Shown here piece after piece: positions 8,317-16,105 of a stretch of 20,562 nucleotides of DNA. Both the position numbers and the translations under genes were made by a program. Under the pieces are notes generated by a model that was given only the letters and a program-made list of their open reading frames with translations, was not told where the DNA came from and did not search any database. The DNA lies in contig JAEWGK010000121.1 in NCBI GenBank assembly GCA_023388385.1, positions 1 to 20,562 of the forward strand, given 5' to 3'. Position 1 is the first letter of the stretch, and the number at the start of each line of letters is the position of its first letter. This DNA comes from Actinomycetes bacterium. Lineage in GTDB: Bacteria > Actinomycetota > Actinomycetes > Mycobacteriales > Mycobacteriaceae.

Positions 8317-9612
8317 ATGACAGGAGACGCCGCACCCAGCACCGACACCGCCCGCCGAGAGGTCCACGCGGCGGATATCCAGGCCGCGCAGGCCCGCATT
8401 TCCTCGGTCATCGCGGCGACGCCGCTGCAGTACTGCCCCCGTCTGTCGGAGGCGACCGGGGCGAAGGTCTTCCTCAAGCGCGAGGACCTGCAGGACGTCC
8501 GCTCCTACAAGATCCGCGGCGCGTACAACGCCATCGCGCAGCTGTCGGAGGAGCAGCGGGCCGCCGGCGTCGTTGCGGCATCGGCCGGCAACCATGCGCA
8601 GGGCGTCGCCTACGCCTGCCGCGCCCTCGGCATCGAGGGCCGCATCTACGTGCCCAATCCGACGCCGAAGCAGAAGCGCGACCGCATCCGCGTCCACGGC
8701 GGCGACGCGGTGGAGATCATCGTCGTCGGCGACAGCTTCGATGAGGCCGCGGTGGCCGCCCACGCCGACGCCGAGCGGACCGGCGCGACGATGATCGAGC
8801 CGTTCGACGGCTTCGACACCATCGTCGGCCAGGGCACCGTCGCCGCGGAGATCATGGCGCAGCTGTCCGGCCAGGGCATGACCCCGGACACCGTCGTGGT
8901 GCCGGTCGGGGGCGGCGGTCTGCTGTCCGGCGTGCTCAGCTACTTCGCCGACATGTCCCCGCACACGGCCGTCGTCGGCGTCGAGCCGGCGGGCGCGGCG
9001 TGCATGGCCGCGGCGCTCCAGGCCGGCGGCCCGGTGAAGCTGGACGACGTCGACCCGTTCGTCGACGGTGCGGCGGTCAAGCGACTGGGCGACCTGCCGT
9101 ACCACATCATCGATGCCAACCGGTCGCGGCTGCATCCACTCGTCGCGCCGGAGGGCGCCGTGTGCGTCGCACAGCTGGACCTGTACCAGAACGAGGGCAT
9201 CATCGCAGAGCCCGCCGGCGCGTTGTCCGTCGCCGGCCTGGACCAGCTGTCGTTCCAGCCGGACGAGGTCGTCGTCTGCATCATCTCCGGCGGCAACAAC
9301 GACGTGCTGCGCTACGCGGAGATCATGGAGCGCTCGCTGGTCTACCGCGGCCTGAAGCACTACTTCCTGGTCAGCTTCCCGCAGAAGCCGGGGCAGCTGC
9401 GCATGTTCCTCAACGACGTCCTCGGCCCGGACGACGACATCTCCCTGTTCGAGTACCTCAAGCGCAACAACCGCGAGACCGGCGCCGCGCTCGTCGGCCT
9501 GGAGCTGCGCCGCGCCTCCGACATCGACGCGCTGCTGCGCCGCATGGACGAGTCCCCGCTGGAGTGCCGCCGCCTCGAGCCCGGCACTCCCGAATACGAC
9601 TACCTGACCTGA
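8317..9612 (+). CDS. ilvA: Threonine ammonia-lyase (threonine dehydratase), biosynthetic
   Basis: Converts L-threonine to 2-oxobutanoate plus ammonia with PLP, the committed step to isoleucine. The 431-residue chain shows LKREDLQDVRSYKIRGAYN with Lys65 as the PLP lysine, ASAGNHAQGVAY, the glycine loop VPVGGGGLLSG, and CIISGGNNDVLRYAEI. The C-terminal regulatory part (about 345-431) begins HYFLVSFPQKPGQLR and contains a single ACT-like domain, as in the short corynebacterial enzymes rather than the two-domain E. coli IlvA, so isoleucine feedback is expected. The end RRLEPGTPEYDYLT matches the C. glutamicum protein as I remember it. ATG 8317 (MTGDAAPS) is preferred over ATG 8284 because the extra residues are poorly conserved-looking and overlap the promoter element. 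Confidence 0.96.
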   Translation: MTGDAAPSTDTARREVHAADIQAAQARISSVIAATPLQYCPRLSEATGAKVFLKREDLQDVRSYKIRGAYNAIAQLSEEQRAAGVVAASAGNHAQGVAYACRALGIEGRIYVPNPTPKQKRDRIRVHGGDAVEIIVVGDSFDEAAVAAHADAERTGATMIEPFDGFDTIVGQGTVAAEIMAQLSGQGMTPDTVVVPVGGGGLLSGVLSYFADMSPHTAVVGVEPAGAACMAAALQAGGPVKLDDVDPFVDGAAVKRLGDLPYHIIDANRSRLHPLVAPEGAVCVAQLDLYQNEGIIAEPAGALSVAGLDQLSFQPDEVVVCIISGGNNDVLRYAEIMERSLVYRGLKHYFLVSFPQKPGQLRMFLNDVLGPDDDISLFEYLKRNNRETGAALVGLELRRASDIDALLRRMDESPLECRRLEPGTPEYDYLT

Positions 9613-9617
9613 GCGGG

Positions 9618-9653
9618 CGTTCGGCGCCGTCGCCGCGGCACGCCCGCCGAACG
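9618..9653 (+). terminator. Inverted repeat after ilvA, possible terminator
   Basis: CGTTCGGCG (9618-9626) and CGCCGAACG (9645-9653) are perfect 9-bp arms around an 18-nt G+C-rich loop, 6 bp after the ilvA stop. No T run follows. Position suggests transcript-end formation; a protein operator is an alternative. Confidence 0.4.
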
Positions 9654-9691
9654 GCGGTCGTCTCCGGATCGGGAACCGTCGGCCCCGCCGC

Positions 9692-9697
9692 TACACT
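9692..9697 (+). promoter_or_regulatory. -10-like element of the large unknown gene
   Basis: TACACT lies in the 156-bp gap after ilvA, 71 nt before ATG 9769, which predicts a leader of about 65 nt. It is the best TANNNT match in the gap; the -35 region is not convincing. Confidence 0.35.
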
Positions 9698-9708
9698 GGA
9701 CACGCCCG

Positions 9709-9730
9709 CCGGGGCGGCGCCCCGCCCCGG
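9709..9730 (+). other. Perfect hairpin in the leader of the large unknown gene
   Basis: CCGGGGCG (9709-9716) and CGCCCCGG (9723-9730) form an 8-bp all G+C stem with a 6-nt loop. It lies between the TACACT element and the AAGGAG ribosome site, so it would sit near the 5' end of the mRNA. It could stabilise the transcript, pause polymerase or bind a protein; in 70% G+C DNA chance is also possible. Confidence 0.35.
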
Positions 9731-9749
9731 TCCCGTGATCGAGGTCCTG

Positions 9750-9755
9750 AAGGAG
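9750..9755 (+). promoter_or_regulatory. Ribosome-binding site of the large unknown gene
   Basis: AAGGAG, 13 nt before ATG 9769. The spacing is longer than usual, but no other start in this frame is better placed. Confidence 0.45.
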
Positions 9756-9768
9756 CACGAGAACCCGC

Positions 9769-12700
9769 ATGAGCGCCCCCGCCCCGCACACCGATCGCCT
9801 GCACGCCTGGCTCGCCGCGACGGAGGAGCGGGTCAGGACCGCGATCGCCGCCCTGGTCTCCGGAGACGCCCCGACCGCCCCCGACGCGCGGACCCCCGCC
9901 ACCTCCGCCGATGCCGCGGCCCCCGCCGGCGAGCCCCTGGTCGCCTGGGCGGGCCTGGGCATGGATCAGGTCGAGCGGATCGACTCGTTCCTCGCCCCCG
10001 TCCTGCGGGCCGAGGGCGCGGCGGCCGTCGACCGCTACCCGGCCGTCGTGCTGGCCTCCCTGGTCGGCCGCGCCGCCCGCATCGCGGCGACGACGGACAT
10101 GTGGAACGACTGGCCTGCGGGCCTCGGCCTGGACAAGGCGGAGCAGGGCGTCGCCGCCGCCGTCGACCGCGTTGCGGAGACCCTGCCGGACATCCTCGCG
10201 GAGCTCGGGCTGCAGCATGAGGCGATGCTCGACGGCGACCCGGGCGAGCCGGGCACCCCGGAGCACTCCGCGCTGCTGGCGCTGGTCAACGCGGGCGTGC
10301 AGCAGTCGGTGGTGCCGTTCATCATCGAGAAGATCGAGGCCGCCGCCGGCATCGAGGCCGGCATGAGCGCCTCCGACCTCGTGCAGTCCATCGCTCCGGT
10401 CGGCGGGCGTGCGGAGGAGCTGGTGGCGGGCTTCGCCGTCGACGCCGACGGCGACATCCCCCGCGGCCTGCGCCTGCTCGCCGCCACCGCCCCGGTGCGC
10501 GCCCGCGGCCTGGTCGAGGCCCTGGCCGGCTACCTGGCCGCCACCGCCGCCGACCCCGCGAACTGGGAGTCGCGCGTCGACCTCGGCGCCGACGACCTGG
10601 GCATCCCGCCGCTGCTGTTCGACGCGGCCCGCGAGGAGCTGCGCGCCCGCCCCGCCGGCACGCCCGGCCGCCGCACCGCCGTCGGCTCCGTCGCCACCAC
10701 CGGCCGCCCCCAGCTGTACTTCGACGAGGTCTCCGGATCGGTCTGCGTCCAGCTCCCGACCCCGGCGGACCCCGCCGGGCGCCGGTGGACGGTGACGTAC
10801 GCGGGGACCGTCGTCACGCGGCGCGCACGCGCCCTCGGCGACCGCGCCGGCCGCCCGGTCGTGGAGCTCACCGAGCCGTGCCGCGACGTCCTGGTGGAGC
10901 TGGGGGAGGACCGCCACTGGGTCGTCCCGGCCGTCGACACCGCCGATCCCGTGCTCATCTTCGGCGCCGACGGGCAGTCCGTCACCGGCAAGGCGTCGCT
11001 GCATTCGACGTCCGCGCACGTCGTGTTCCCGTCCGACGCCCGCATCATCGACCCCGCGACCGGCCGCGACGTGCCGTTCCTGGAGGACCCGGTGCCGGCG
11101 CGGTGGGACCTGTGGAAGGTCGGCGTGCTGGACCTGCGCGACGTCCTGGCCGTCCAGGTCGTCCGCCCGGGCGTGGAGGGCGTCGTCCGCTCCGCGTCCC
11201 CGCAGCGCCGGCCGCGGCTGACGACGCCGGGCGCGGTGCTCGACGGCGCCCTGACCGTCCACGGCACCCCGATCCACGCCTCCGGCCCGGTCGCGGTGTT
11301 CCCGCCGACGCTGTCGGGCCGCGCGGAGTCGTGGCGCGTGCAGCTGGCGAACTTCGAGGGCCACGGAGCGTTCTCCGGCGACGTCGTCATGGAGTACGAG
11401 CTGGAGGTGCCGGCCGACGGCGGTGAGATCGAGATCCTCACCGACGACGACTACCCGTGGCTCGGCGAGTTCGTCGTCCGCCTGACCAACCCGCGCGGCC
11501 GCAGTTTCTCCGCGCACTTCGCCGTGGCGGAGCAGGCGCACCTGACCGTCGACGCCCGCGGTGGCGGCGACGGTTTCCGCATCCCCGAGGGCGCGGGCCT
11601 CACTCCGGCGGAGGTGCGCGTCGTCTCCGGCGACAAGCCGCTGACCGCCGAGCCCGCGGTCCTGCGCCTCGGCGCCGACGAGGCCCGCGGTGTCATCGAG
11701 CTGTCGACGGAGGAGGGCGCCTGGCTCGAGGTCCACGTCACCCCGGCCGTGCTGTCCTTCACCATCCCGATGAACGACGAGTCGGCGCAGGAGCGGACCC
11801 GCACCCTGCGCACCCGCGCCGACCGCTTGGACGCCCACGGAGAGTTCCGCATCTCCGCCCCGGGTGAGCTGCGCCACGCCCACCTGTCCGTCCGCTCCGG
11901 CGAGCGCGACATCTGCCGTGTGCCGGTCGACCGCCGTGGCGACGACGGCGCGGCGGACCTCGGCTCGCACGCCGACCGCGTCGCCATGCTCAGCGAGGTC
12001 ACGATCTCCCTGGACTGGACCCGCACCACCGGCCGCCGCCGCATGTCGGTGCCGCTGGTCGTCGCCCCGGCGACGGACCCGGTGCGCTCCTGGGAGTTCG
12101 ACGGCACGAGGTTCTCCGTCGATCTGGTGGAGGACGCCCGCGGCCTGCCGGGCGCCGTGTGGTTCTGGCGTACCGACCGCCCGTGGGACCCGCCGGCCGT
12201 CGCGGAGGTCGTCGACGGCTCCGGCGAGCTGCCGGAGGCCGTCGCCGAGGCCCCGTCCGCCATGGCGCAGTTCATCTTCGGCGCCCCGGGCGAGCGCCGT
12301 CCGACGTGGCCGACCGGATCCGCCGTGCTGGTGGAGATCACCGGCGGCGAAGGCGCGGAGCTCACCGAGCCCGACCCGCATGACCTGCGCGGCATCTGGT
12401 CGCTGCTGGCATCCTGGCGTGCCGGCCGGGCCCCGAAGCCGGCCGGCGCCGGCGCGCTGACTGCGGAGCGGCTGCGCGAGCTGGCCGTCGGAGATCCGCG
12501 CGCGGGCCTGGCGGCGTTGAACTCCACGTCCATCGCCCTGGCGGATCAGCCGGGCCTCGTCATCTCCTCGGGCCTCGTGCTCGGCGACTTCACGGCCGTG
12601 CGGGAGACCCCGGGCCGCCGCCGCGTGCCGTGGCTGGGCACGCTGGCCGCGCTGGCAGACCTGTCGGGTGCCGCGGCCGCCGGCGACGGCGCCATGATGG

Positions 12701-13401
12701 AGGAGCAGCTGGACTACATCCGCGGCGCCGCGGGCGACGCCCTGCTGTCGGTGCTGCGCACCGGCCAGGACGCGACGCTGGAGTCGGCGACCATCGACCA
12801 GTCCTCCGTGCAGATCACCGCGCTGCCGGCCGCGCAGGCCGACGCCATCCTGGCGCAGGTCTTCGACGGCTACCGCATGGTCCCGGGCCCGCTGACCGAC
12901 GACGATGCCCGCTTCACCGCCATCCACGAGGTCGTCGCCTCCCGCGCCGCCATCGTCGAGTCCGGCCTGATGACGGACCTGGCCAAGAAGTCCCGCGCCC
13001 TCTTCCAGGCCGTGACCAAGGTGTCGCCGCGCCTGCGCAAGGCCGTCAACGTCCGCTTCCACAAGCTCGACGGCATCGACGCCGACGACCCCTCGCTGCA
13101 TTGGACGCTGGTGCCGGGCACGTCGCTGCTCATCGCCGTCGCCGCTCGCGCGATCGCGCGCCGCAACGCGCAGCTCGCCGCGGAGGGCGCCGTGCCGGCG
13201 GACCAGGCCGCGGAAGGGCAGCAGGTGCTTCACGACGACTCCGTCGTCCGCGAGCTCCTGTTCACGTGGGCCGCGTTGGCCGATCTGGTGCCGACGCTGG
13301 TCATGGGCGATCTGCTCATCGCCGACGCACTGGTGGCCCACGTCCTGGGCGGCGACCTGACGGCGGTCCCGGAGCCGGTGGAGGACGCCGACGCGGAGTA
13401 G
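9769..13401 (+). CDS. Very large soluble multidomain protein of unknown function, 1210 residues
   Basis: No family recognised. What is visible: an N-terminal alpha-helical region (about 1-300) with a disordered Ala/Pro/Thr stretch near 34-56; a long beta-rich region (about 303-868) that reads as several successive beta-sandwich units, for example PQLYFDEVSGSVCVQLP, ADPVLIFGADGQSV, RWDLWKVGVLDLRDV, WLGEFVVRLTNPRGRSF and EFRISAPGELRHAHLSV; then a second helical region (about 870-1195) with LRGIWSLLASWRAG and basic KKSRALFQAVTKVSPRLRKAV; and an acidic tail. No signal peptide, membrane helix, Walker motif, nuclease motif or zinc cluster is seen, so it is probably cytosolic, perhaps a scaffold. 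Codon use matches its neighbours, so recent transfer is not evident. It has its own candidate promoter, hairpin leader and ribosome site, and ends 8 bp from convergent treZ. Confidence 0.9.
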   Translation: MSAPAPHTDRLHAWLAATEERVRTAIAALVSGDAPTAPDARTPATSADAAAPAGEPLVAWAGLGMDQVERIDSFLAPVLRAEGAAAVDRYPAVVLASLVGRAARIAATTDMWNDWPAGLGLDKAEQGVAAAVDRVAETLPDILAELGLQHEAMLDGDPGEPGTPEHSALLALVNAGVQQSVVPFIIEKIEAAAGIEAGMSASDLVQSIAPVGGRAEELVAGFAVDADGDIPRGLRLLAATAPVRARGLVEALAGYLAATAADPANWESRVDLGADDLGIPPLLFDAAREELRARPAGTPGRRTAVGSVATTGRPQLYFDEVSGSVCVQLPTPADPAGRRWTVTYAGTVVTRRARALGDRAGRPVVELTEPCRDVLVELGEDRHWVVPAVDTADPVLIFGADGQSVTGKASLHSTSAHVVFPSDARIIDPATGRDVPFLEDPVPARWDLWKVGVLDLRDVLAVQVVRPGVEGVVRSASPQRRPRLTTPGAVLDGALTVHGTPIHASGPVAVFPPTLSGRAESWRVQLANFEGHGAFSGDVVMEYELEVPADGGEIEILTDDDYPWLGEFVVRLTNPRGRSFSAHFAVAEQAHLTVDARGGGDGFRIPEGAGLTPAEVRVVSGDKPLTAEPAVLRLGADEARGVIELSTEEGAWLEVHVTPAVLSFTIPMNDESAQERTRTLRTRADRLDAHGEFRISAPGELRHAHLSVRSGERDICRVPVDRRGDDGAADLGSHADRVAMLSEVTISLDWTRTTGRRRMSVPLVVAPATDPVRSWEFDGTRFSVDLVEDARGLPGAVWFWRTDRPWDPPAVAEVVDGSGELPEAVAEAPSAMAQFIFGAPGERRPTWPTGSAVLVEITGGEGAELTEPDPHDLRGIWSLLASWRAGRAPKPAGAGALTAERLRELAVGDPRAGLAALNSTSIALADQPGLVISSGLVLGDFTAVRETPGRRRVPWLGTLAALADLSGAAAAGDGAMMEEQLDYIRGAAGDALLSVLRTGQDATLESATIDQSSVQITALPAAQADAILAQVFDGYRMVPGPLTDDDARFTAIHEVVASRAAIVESGLMTDLAKKSRALFQAVTKVSPRLRKAVNVRFHKLDGIDADDPSLHWTLVPGTSLLIAVAARAIARRNAQLAAEGAVPADQAAEGQQVLHDDSVVRELLFTWAALADLVPTLVMGDLLIADALVAHVLGGDLTAVPEPVEDADAE

Positions 13402-13409
13402 CCCGCCGC

Positions 13410-15287
13410 CTACCCCAGCAGGGCGTAGCCCCAGGCGGGGAGGGTGACGGTGCCGGCGGCCTCGTCGACGGTCGCGGAGGCGCCCGACCAGGTGTGCAGG
13501 AGCTCGGCGGGGGAGCCGTCCTCGAGGGGCACGACGACCTCCTCGCCGGAGAAGTTCGCGGCCAGGATCACGGCGTCGGCGCCCGCGGCGCCGGGGGCCT
13601 CGCCGAAGGACGCGACGCCCGCGGGCACGCCGTCGGCGATGCGGGTCAGGCGCAGCCACCTGGCGTCCTCGTCGTAGTCGCACTGCACGGACGCCGCCCA
13701 CGGGGAGCCGAGCGCCGGACGGGTGCGGCGGAGGCCGAAGAGCGAACGGTAGGCGTCGTAAAGCTCACGGTGGACCCCGGCGATCTCGTCCCACTTCAGC
13801 TTGGAGCCCTCGAACGTGGCGGGGTCGGACGGATCGGCGACCTCCTCGGGGTCCCAGCCGGAGCGGGCGAACTCGCGCATGCGGCCCTCGCGGGTCAGGC
13901 GCTGCAGCTCCTCTGACTCGTGGGAGCAGAAGAACGCGAACGGGGTGGTGGCGCCCCACTCCTCGCCCTGGAAAAGCATCGGCGTGAACGGCGACGCGGC
14001 GATGACCGCGGCCTTCAGCGCCAGCTGCGCCGGCTCGAGGTTCATGGACGGGCGGTCGCCGATGGCGCGGTTGCCGGTCTGGTCGTGGGTGGTGGTGTAG
14101 GTGACGAAGGCGTCGAGCGGCTGGACCGCCAGGTTCAGCGGGCGGCCGTGCATGCGGCCACGGAACGTGGACTCGCGTCCGGCGTGCCAGAACGCGGCGC
14201 CGAGCGTCTCGGCCAGCACCTCGACGGTGCCGAAGTCGGCGTAGTAGGCGTGGTCCTCGCCGGAGACGAGCGTGTGCAGGGCGTGGTGGACGTCGTCGTC
14301 CCACTGCGCGGCCAGGCCGTAGCCGCCGGCAGCGCGGGGACGGACGATGCGCGGATCGTTCTGGTCGGACTCCGCGATGAGGCTGCGCGGCACGCCGGTC
14401 TGCGCGGCGACGGTGTCTGCGACGACCTGCATCTGCTCGAGGATGTGGATGGCGCCCTCGTCGTGCAGGGCGTGGACGGCATCGAGGCGCAGTCCGTCGA
14501 TGCGGTAGTCCACGAGCCACTGGCGCACGGCGTCGAGGATGTAGGCGCGGACCTCGTCGGAGTCCTCGCCGATGAGGTTGACGACCTCACCCCAGCCGGT
14601 CGATCCGCCGGAGGTGTACGGGCCGAAGAAGCCGACGTAGTTGCCGTCGGGGCCGAAGTGGTTGTAGACGACGTCGAGGATGACCGCCAGGCCCTTCGCA
14701 TGGCACGCGTCGACGAGGCGCTGCAGGCCGCGGGGACCGCCGTAGCCCTCGTGGACGGCGTGCCAGCTGACGCCGTCGTAGCCCCAGTTGCGGTCGCCGC
14801 CGAACGGCTGGACGGGCATGATCTCCAGGTGGGTGACTCCGAGGTCGACGAGGTGGTCGAGGTGCTCCTCGACGCCCGCGAAGTCGCCGGAGGCGCTGAA
14901 CGTGCCGACGTGCATCTCGTAGATCAGGCCGCCGGACAGCGGGCGGCCGGTCCAGGAGCCGCACGCCCAGTCGTAGTCGGCGAGGTCGATGACCTCGGAA
15001 AAGCCGTGCGGGCCGTCGGGCTGGCTCTGCGAGCGCGGGTCCGGCAGCGCGATGGTCCAGTCGCCGGGCTCGCCGGCCTCCGCCGCGGCCGGGTCCTCCG
15101 CCGGCGCACCGTGGCCGGCGGTGGCGCGCATGCGGAACGCGTAGCGCTCGCCGGGGGTTCGGGCGCGATCGGCCTCGAACCATCCGCCGCCGGCGGCGGT
15201 CATCGGGAGGTGCTCGGGGGCGGCGGGATCGCCGACCAGGAGCTCGACCTCTGCTGCGTACGGTGCCCAGACTCGGTAGTTCGTCAT
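13410..15287 (-). CDS. treZ: Malto-oligosyltrehalose trehalohydrolase
   Basis: Releases trehalose from maltooligosyltrehalose, the second step of the TreY/TreZ route from glycogen-type glucans; in mycolate-bearing bacteria trehalose carries mycolic acids to the envelope. 625 residues: an N-terminal E-set/CBM48-like domain (YRVWAPYAAEVELLV), a GH13 barrel and a C-terminal beta domain. The barrel shows HLEIMPVQPFGGDRNWGYDGV, VILDVVYNHFGPDGNY, DGLRLDAVHAL with nucleophile Asp269, LIAESDQND with acid/base Glu306, and TTHDQTGNRA with Asp402. All are as expected for active TreZ (family about 580-620 residues). ATG 15287 (MTNYRVWAPYA) starts at the conserved N terminus and has TACCCT 7 nt upstream. 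Its partner treY lies 2.8 kb away on the same strand, so they are not in one operon. Confidence 0.96.
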   Translation of the reverse strand: MTNYRVWAPYAAEVELLVGDPAAPEHLPMTAAGGGWFEADRARTPGERYAFRMRATAGHGAPAEDPAAAEAGEPGDWTIALPDPRSQSQPDGPHGFSEVIDLADYDWACGSWTGRPLSGGLIYEMHVGTFSASGDFAGVEEHLDHLVDLGVTHLEIMPVQPFGGDRNWGYDGVSWHAVHEGYGGPRGLQRLVDACHAKGLAVILDVVYNHFGPDGNYVGFFGPYTSGGSTGWGEVVNLIGEDSDEVRAYILDAVRQWLVDYRIDGLRLDAVHALHDEGAIHILEQMQVVADTVAAQTGVPRSLIAESDQNDPRIVRPRAAGGYGLAAQWDDDVHHALHTLVSGEDHAYYADFGTVEVLAETLGAAFWHAGRESTFRGRMHGRPLNLAVQPLDAFVTYTTTHDQTGNRAIGDRPSMNLEPAQLALKAAVIAASPFTPMLFQGEEWGATTPFAFFCSHESEELQRLTREGRMREFARSGWDPEEVADPSDPATFEGSKLKWDEIAGVHRELYDAYRSLFGLRRTRPALGSPWAASVQCDYDEDARWLRLTRIADGVPAGVASFGEAPGAAGADAVILAANFSGEEVVVPLEDGSPAELLHTWSGASATVDEAAGTVTLPAWGYALLG

Positions 15288-15294
15288 GGGGTTC

Positions 15295-15300
15295 AGGGTA
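15295..15300 (-). promoter_or_regulatory. -10-like element for leaderless treZ mRNA
   Basis: On the minus strand TACCCT (TANNNT) ends 7 nt before ATG 15287, with no Shine-Dalgarno sequence. It lies in a 30-bp divergent gap shared with the yigZ promoter element. Confidence 0.4.
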
Positions 15301-15305
15301 GGGGA

Positions 15306-15311
15306 GATAAT
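15306..15311 (+). promoter_or_regulatory. -10 element for leaderless yigZ-family mRNA
   Basis: GATAAT ends 6 nt before ATG 15318. Its -35 region would fall inside the treZ promoter and first codons on the other strand, so the two promoters must occupy overlapping DNA. Confidence 0.45.
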
Positions 15312-15317
15312 GGCGGC

Positions 15318-16079
15318 ATGCCCGACCGCAGCGAAGACCGGCCCGACGTGAACGGCGACTCCGCGGGTGGCGCGGGATCCGGCAGCCCCGGCTCCGCGAA
15401 TGCCGGCCCCGCAGCCTCCGGCTCCTCCTGCGCCCGTGAGCTGCTCGTGCCCGCGCCCGGCGGCCCGTACGTCGGCGAGCTGGAGATCCGCCGCTCCCGG
15501 TTCATCACCTGGATCGACCGCGCCGACGACGAGGACGCCGCCCGCGACCTCGTCGCCGCCGCCCGCGCCGAGTACCCGGATGCCCGCCACCACTGCTCCG
15601 CCTTCCTGGTGGAGGTGCCGGGCGCCAACCGCGTCGAGCGCTCCTCCGACGACGGCGAGCCGTCGGGTACGGCGGGCCGGCCGATGCTCGACGTGCTGCA
15701 GGGCTCGGGCCTCACCAATGTCGCGGCGGTCGTCGTCCGCTACTTCGGCGGCGTGAAGCTGGGCACGGGCGGGCTGGTGCGCGCCTACGGCGACGCCGTC
15801 TCCCACGTGCTTGACGACGTGCCCCGCCGGCGCCGCGTCCTCCGCCAGCTGCGCGCCGTGGAGGCGGGTGCCGCGGACGCCGGCCGGATCGAGGCGGAGC
15901 TGCGGGCCCGCGGCGTCGACGTCGTCGACACGGAGTGGGGCGCGACCGTGACGCACGTCGTCGCCGTCGATCCGGGGGAGAAGGCGGCCGGGGAGCTCGA
16001 CGGGCTGCTCGCGGCGCTGTCGCACGGGCAGCTGGCGTCGCGGGCGGCGGGGGAGAAGTGGATGGAGCTGCCGGCGTGA
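15318..16079 (+). CDS. yigZ: YigZ/IMPACT-family protein (UPF0029)
   Basis: A 253-residue IMPACT-family protein. Eukaryotic IMPACT/YIH1 modulates Gcn2 and translation; the bacterial role is not settled, though nucleic-acid or ribosome association has been proposed. Visible: RRSRFITWIDRADDEDAAR (about 58-76), HHCSAFLV, the signature SSDDGEPSGTAGRPML (about 110-125) and VAAVVVRYFGGVKLGTGGLVRAYG, all diagnostic, then a C-terminal DUF1949-type alpha/beta domain (about 175-250). The first 38 or so residues are a Gly/Ser/Ala low-complexity extension not found in E. coli YigZ. ATG 15318 is kept despite this because GATAAT lies just upstream and no other ATG precedes the domain; a later GTG (Val44) is possible. 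It leads a rightward cluster with a membrane protein and an S4 RNA-binding protein. Confidence 0.9.
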   Translation: MPDRSEDRPDVNGDSAGGAGSGSPGSANAGPAASGSSCARELLVPAPGGPYVGELEIRRSRFITWIDRADDEDAARDLVAAARAEYPDARHHCSAFLVEVPGANRVERSSDDGEPSGTAGRPMLDVLQGSGLTNVAAVVVRYFGGVKLGTGGLVRAYGDAVSHVLDDVPRRRRVLRQLRAVEAGAADAGRIEAELRARGVDVVDTEWGATVTHVVAVDPGEKAAGELDGLLAALSHGQLASRAAGEKWMELPA

Positions 16080-16092
16080 CCGGGGGCCCCGC

Positions 16093-16098
16093 TATGAT
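16093..16098 (+). promoter_or_regulatory. -10 element for leaderless small membrane gene
   Basis: TATGAT, a five-of-six match to TATAAT, ends exactly 7 nt before ATG 16106 and lies in the 26-bp gap after yigZ. No ribosome-binding site is present. Confidence 0.45.
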
Positions 16099-16105
16099 CC
16101 GGTGC

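Noticed and set aside
4535..8335. A 1266-residue open frame antisense to dnaE
   Set aside because: It is the mirror of a strongly conserved gene in very G+C-rich DNA, its product is dominated by Val/Arg/Asp/Leu runs without recognisable domains, and dnaE motifs explain the sequence fully.
9691..13701. A 1336-residue open frame antisense to the large unknown gene
   Set aside because: The product is Arg/Gly/Val/Asp-rich low complexity with no domain-like structure, and it runs into treZ. The plus-strand frame has normal composition, alternating secondary structure, a ribosome site and a stop well placed before treZ.
13920..15317. Upstream extension of the yigZ frame through treZ (product would be 719 residues)
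   Set aside because: The extension lies antisense to conserved treZ and has low-complexity composition. The IMPACT domain and a -10 element place the start at 15318.
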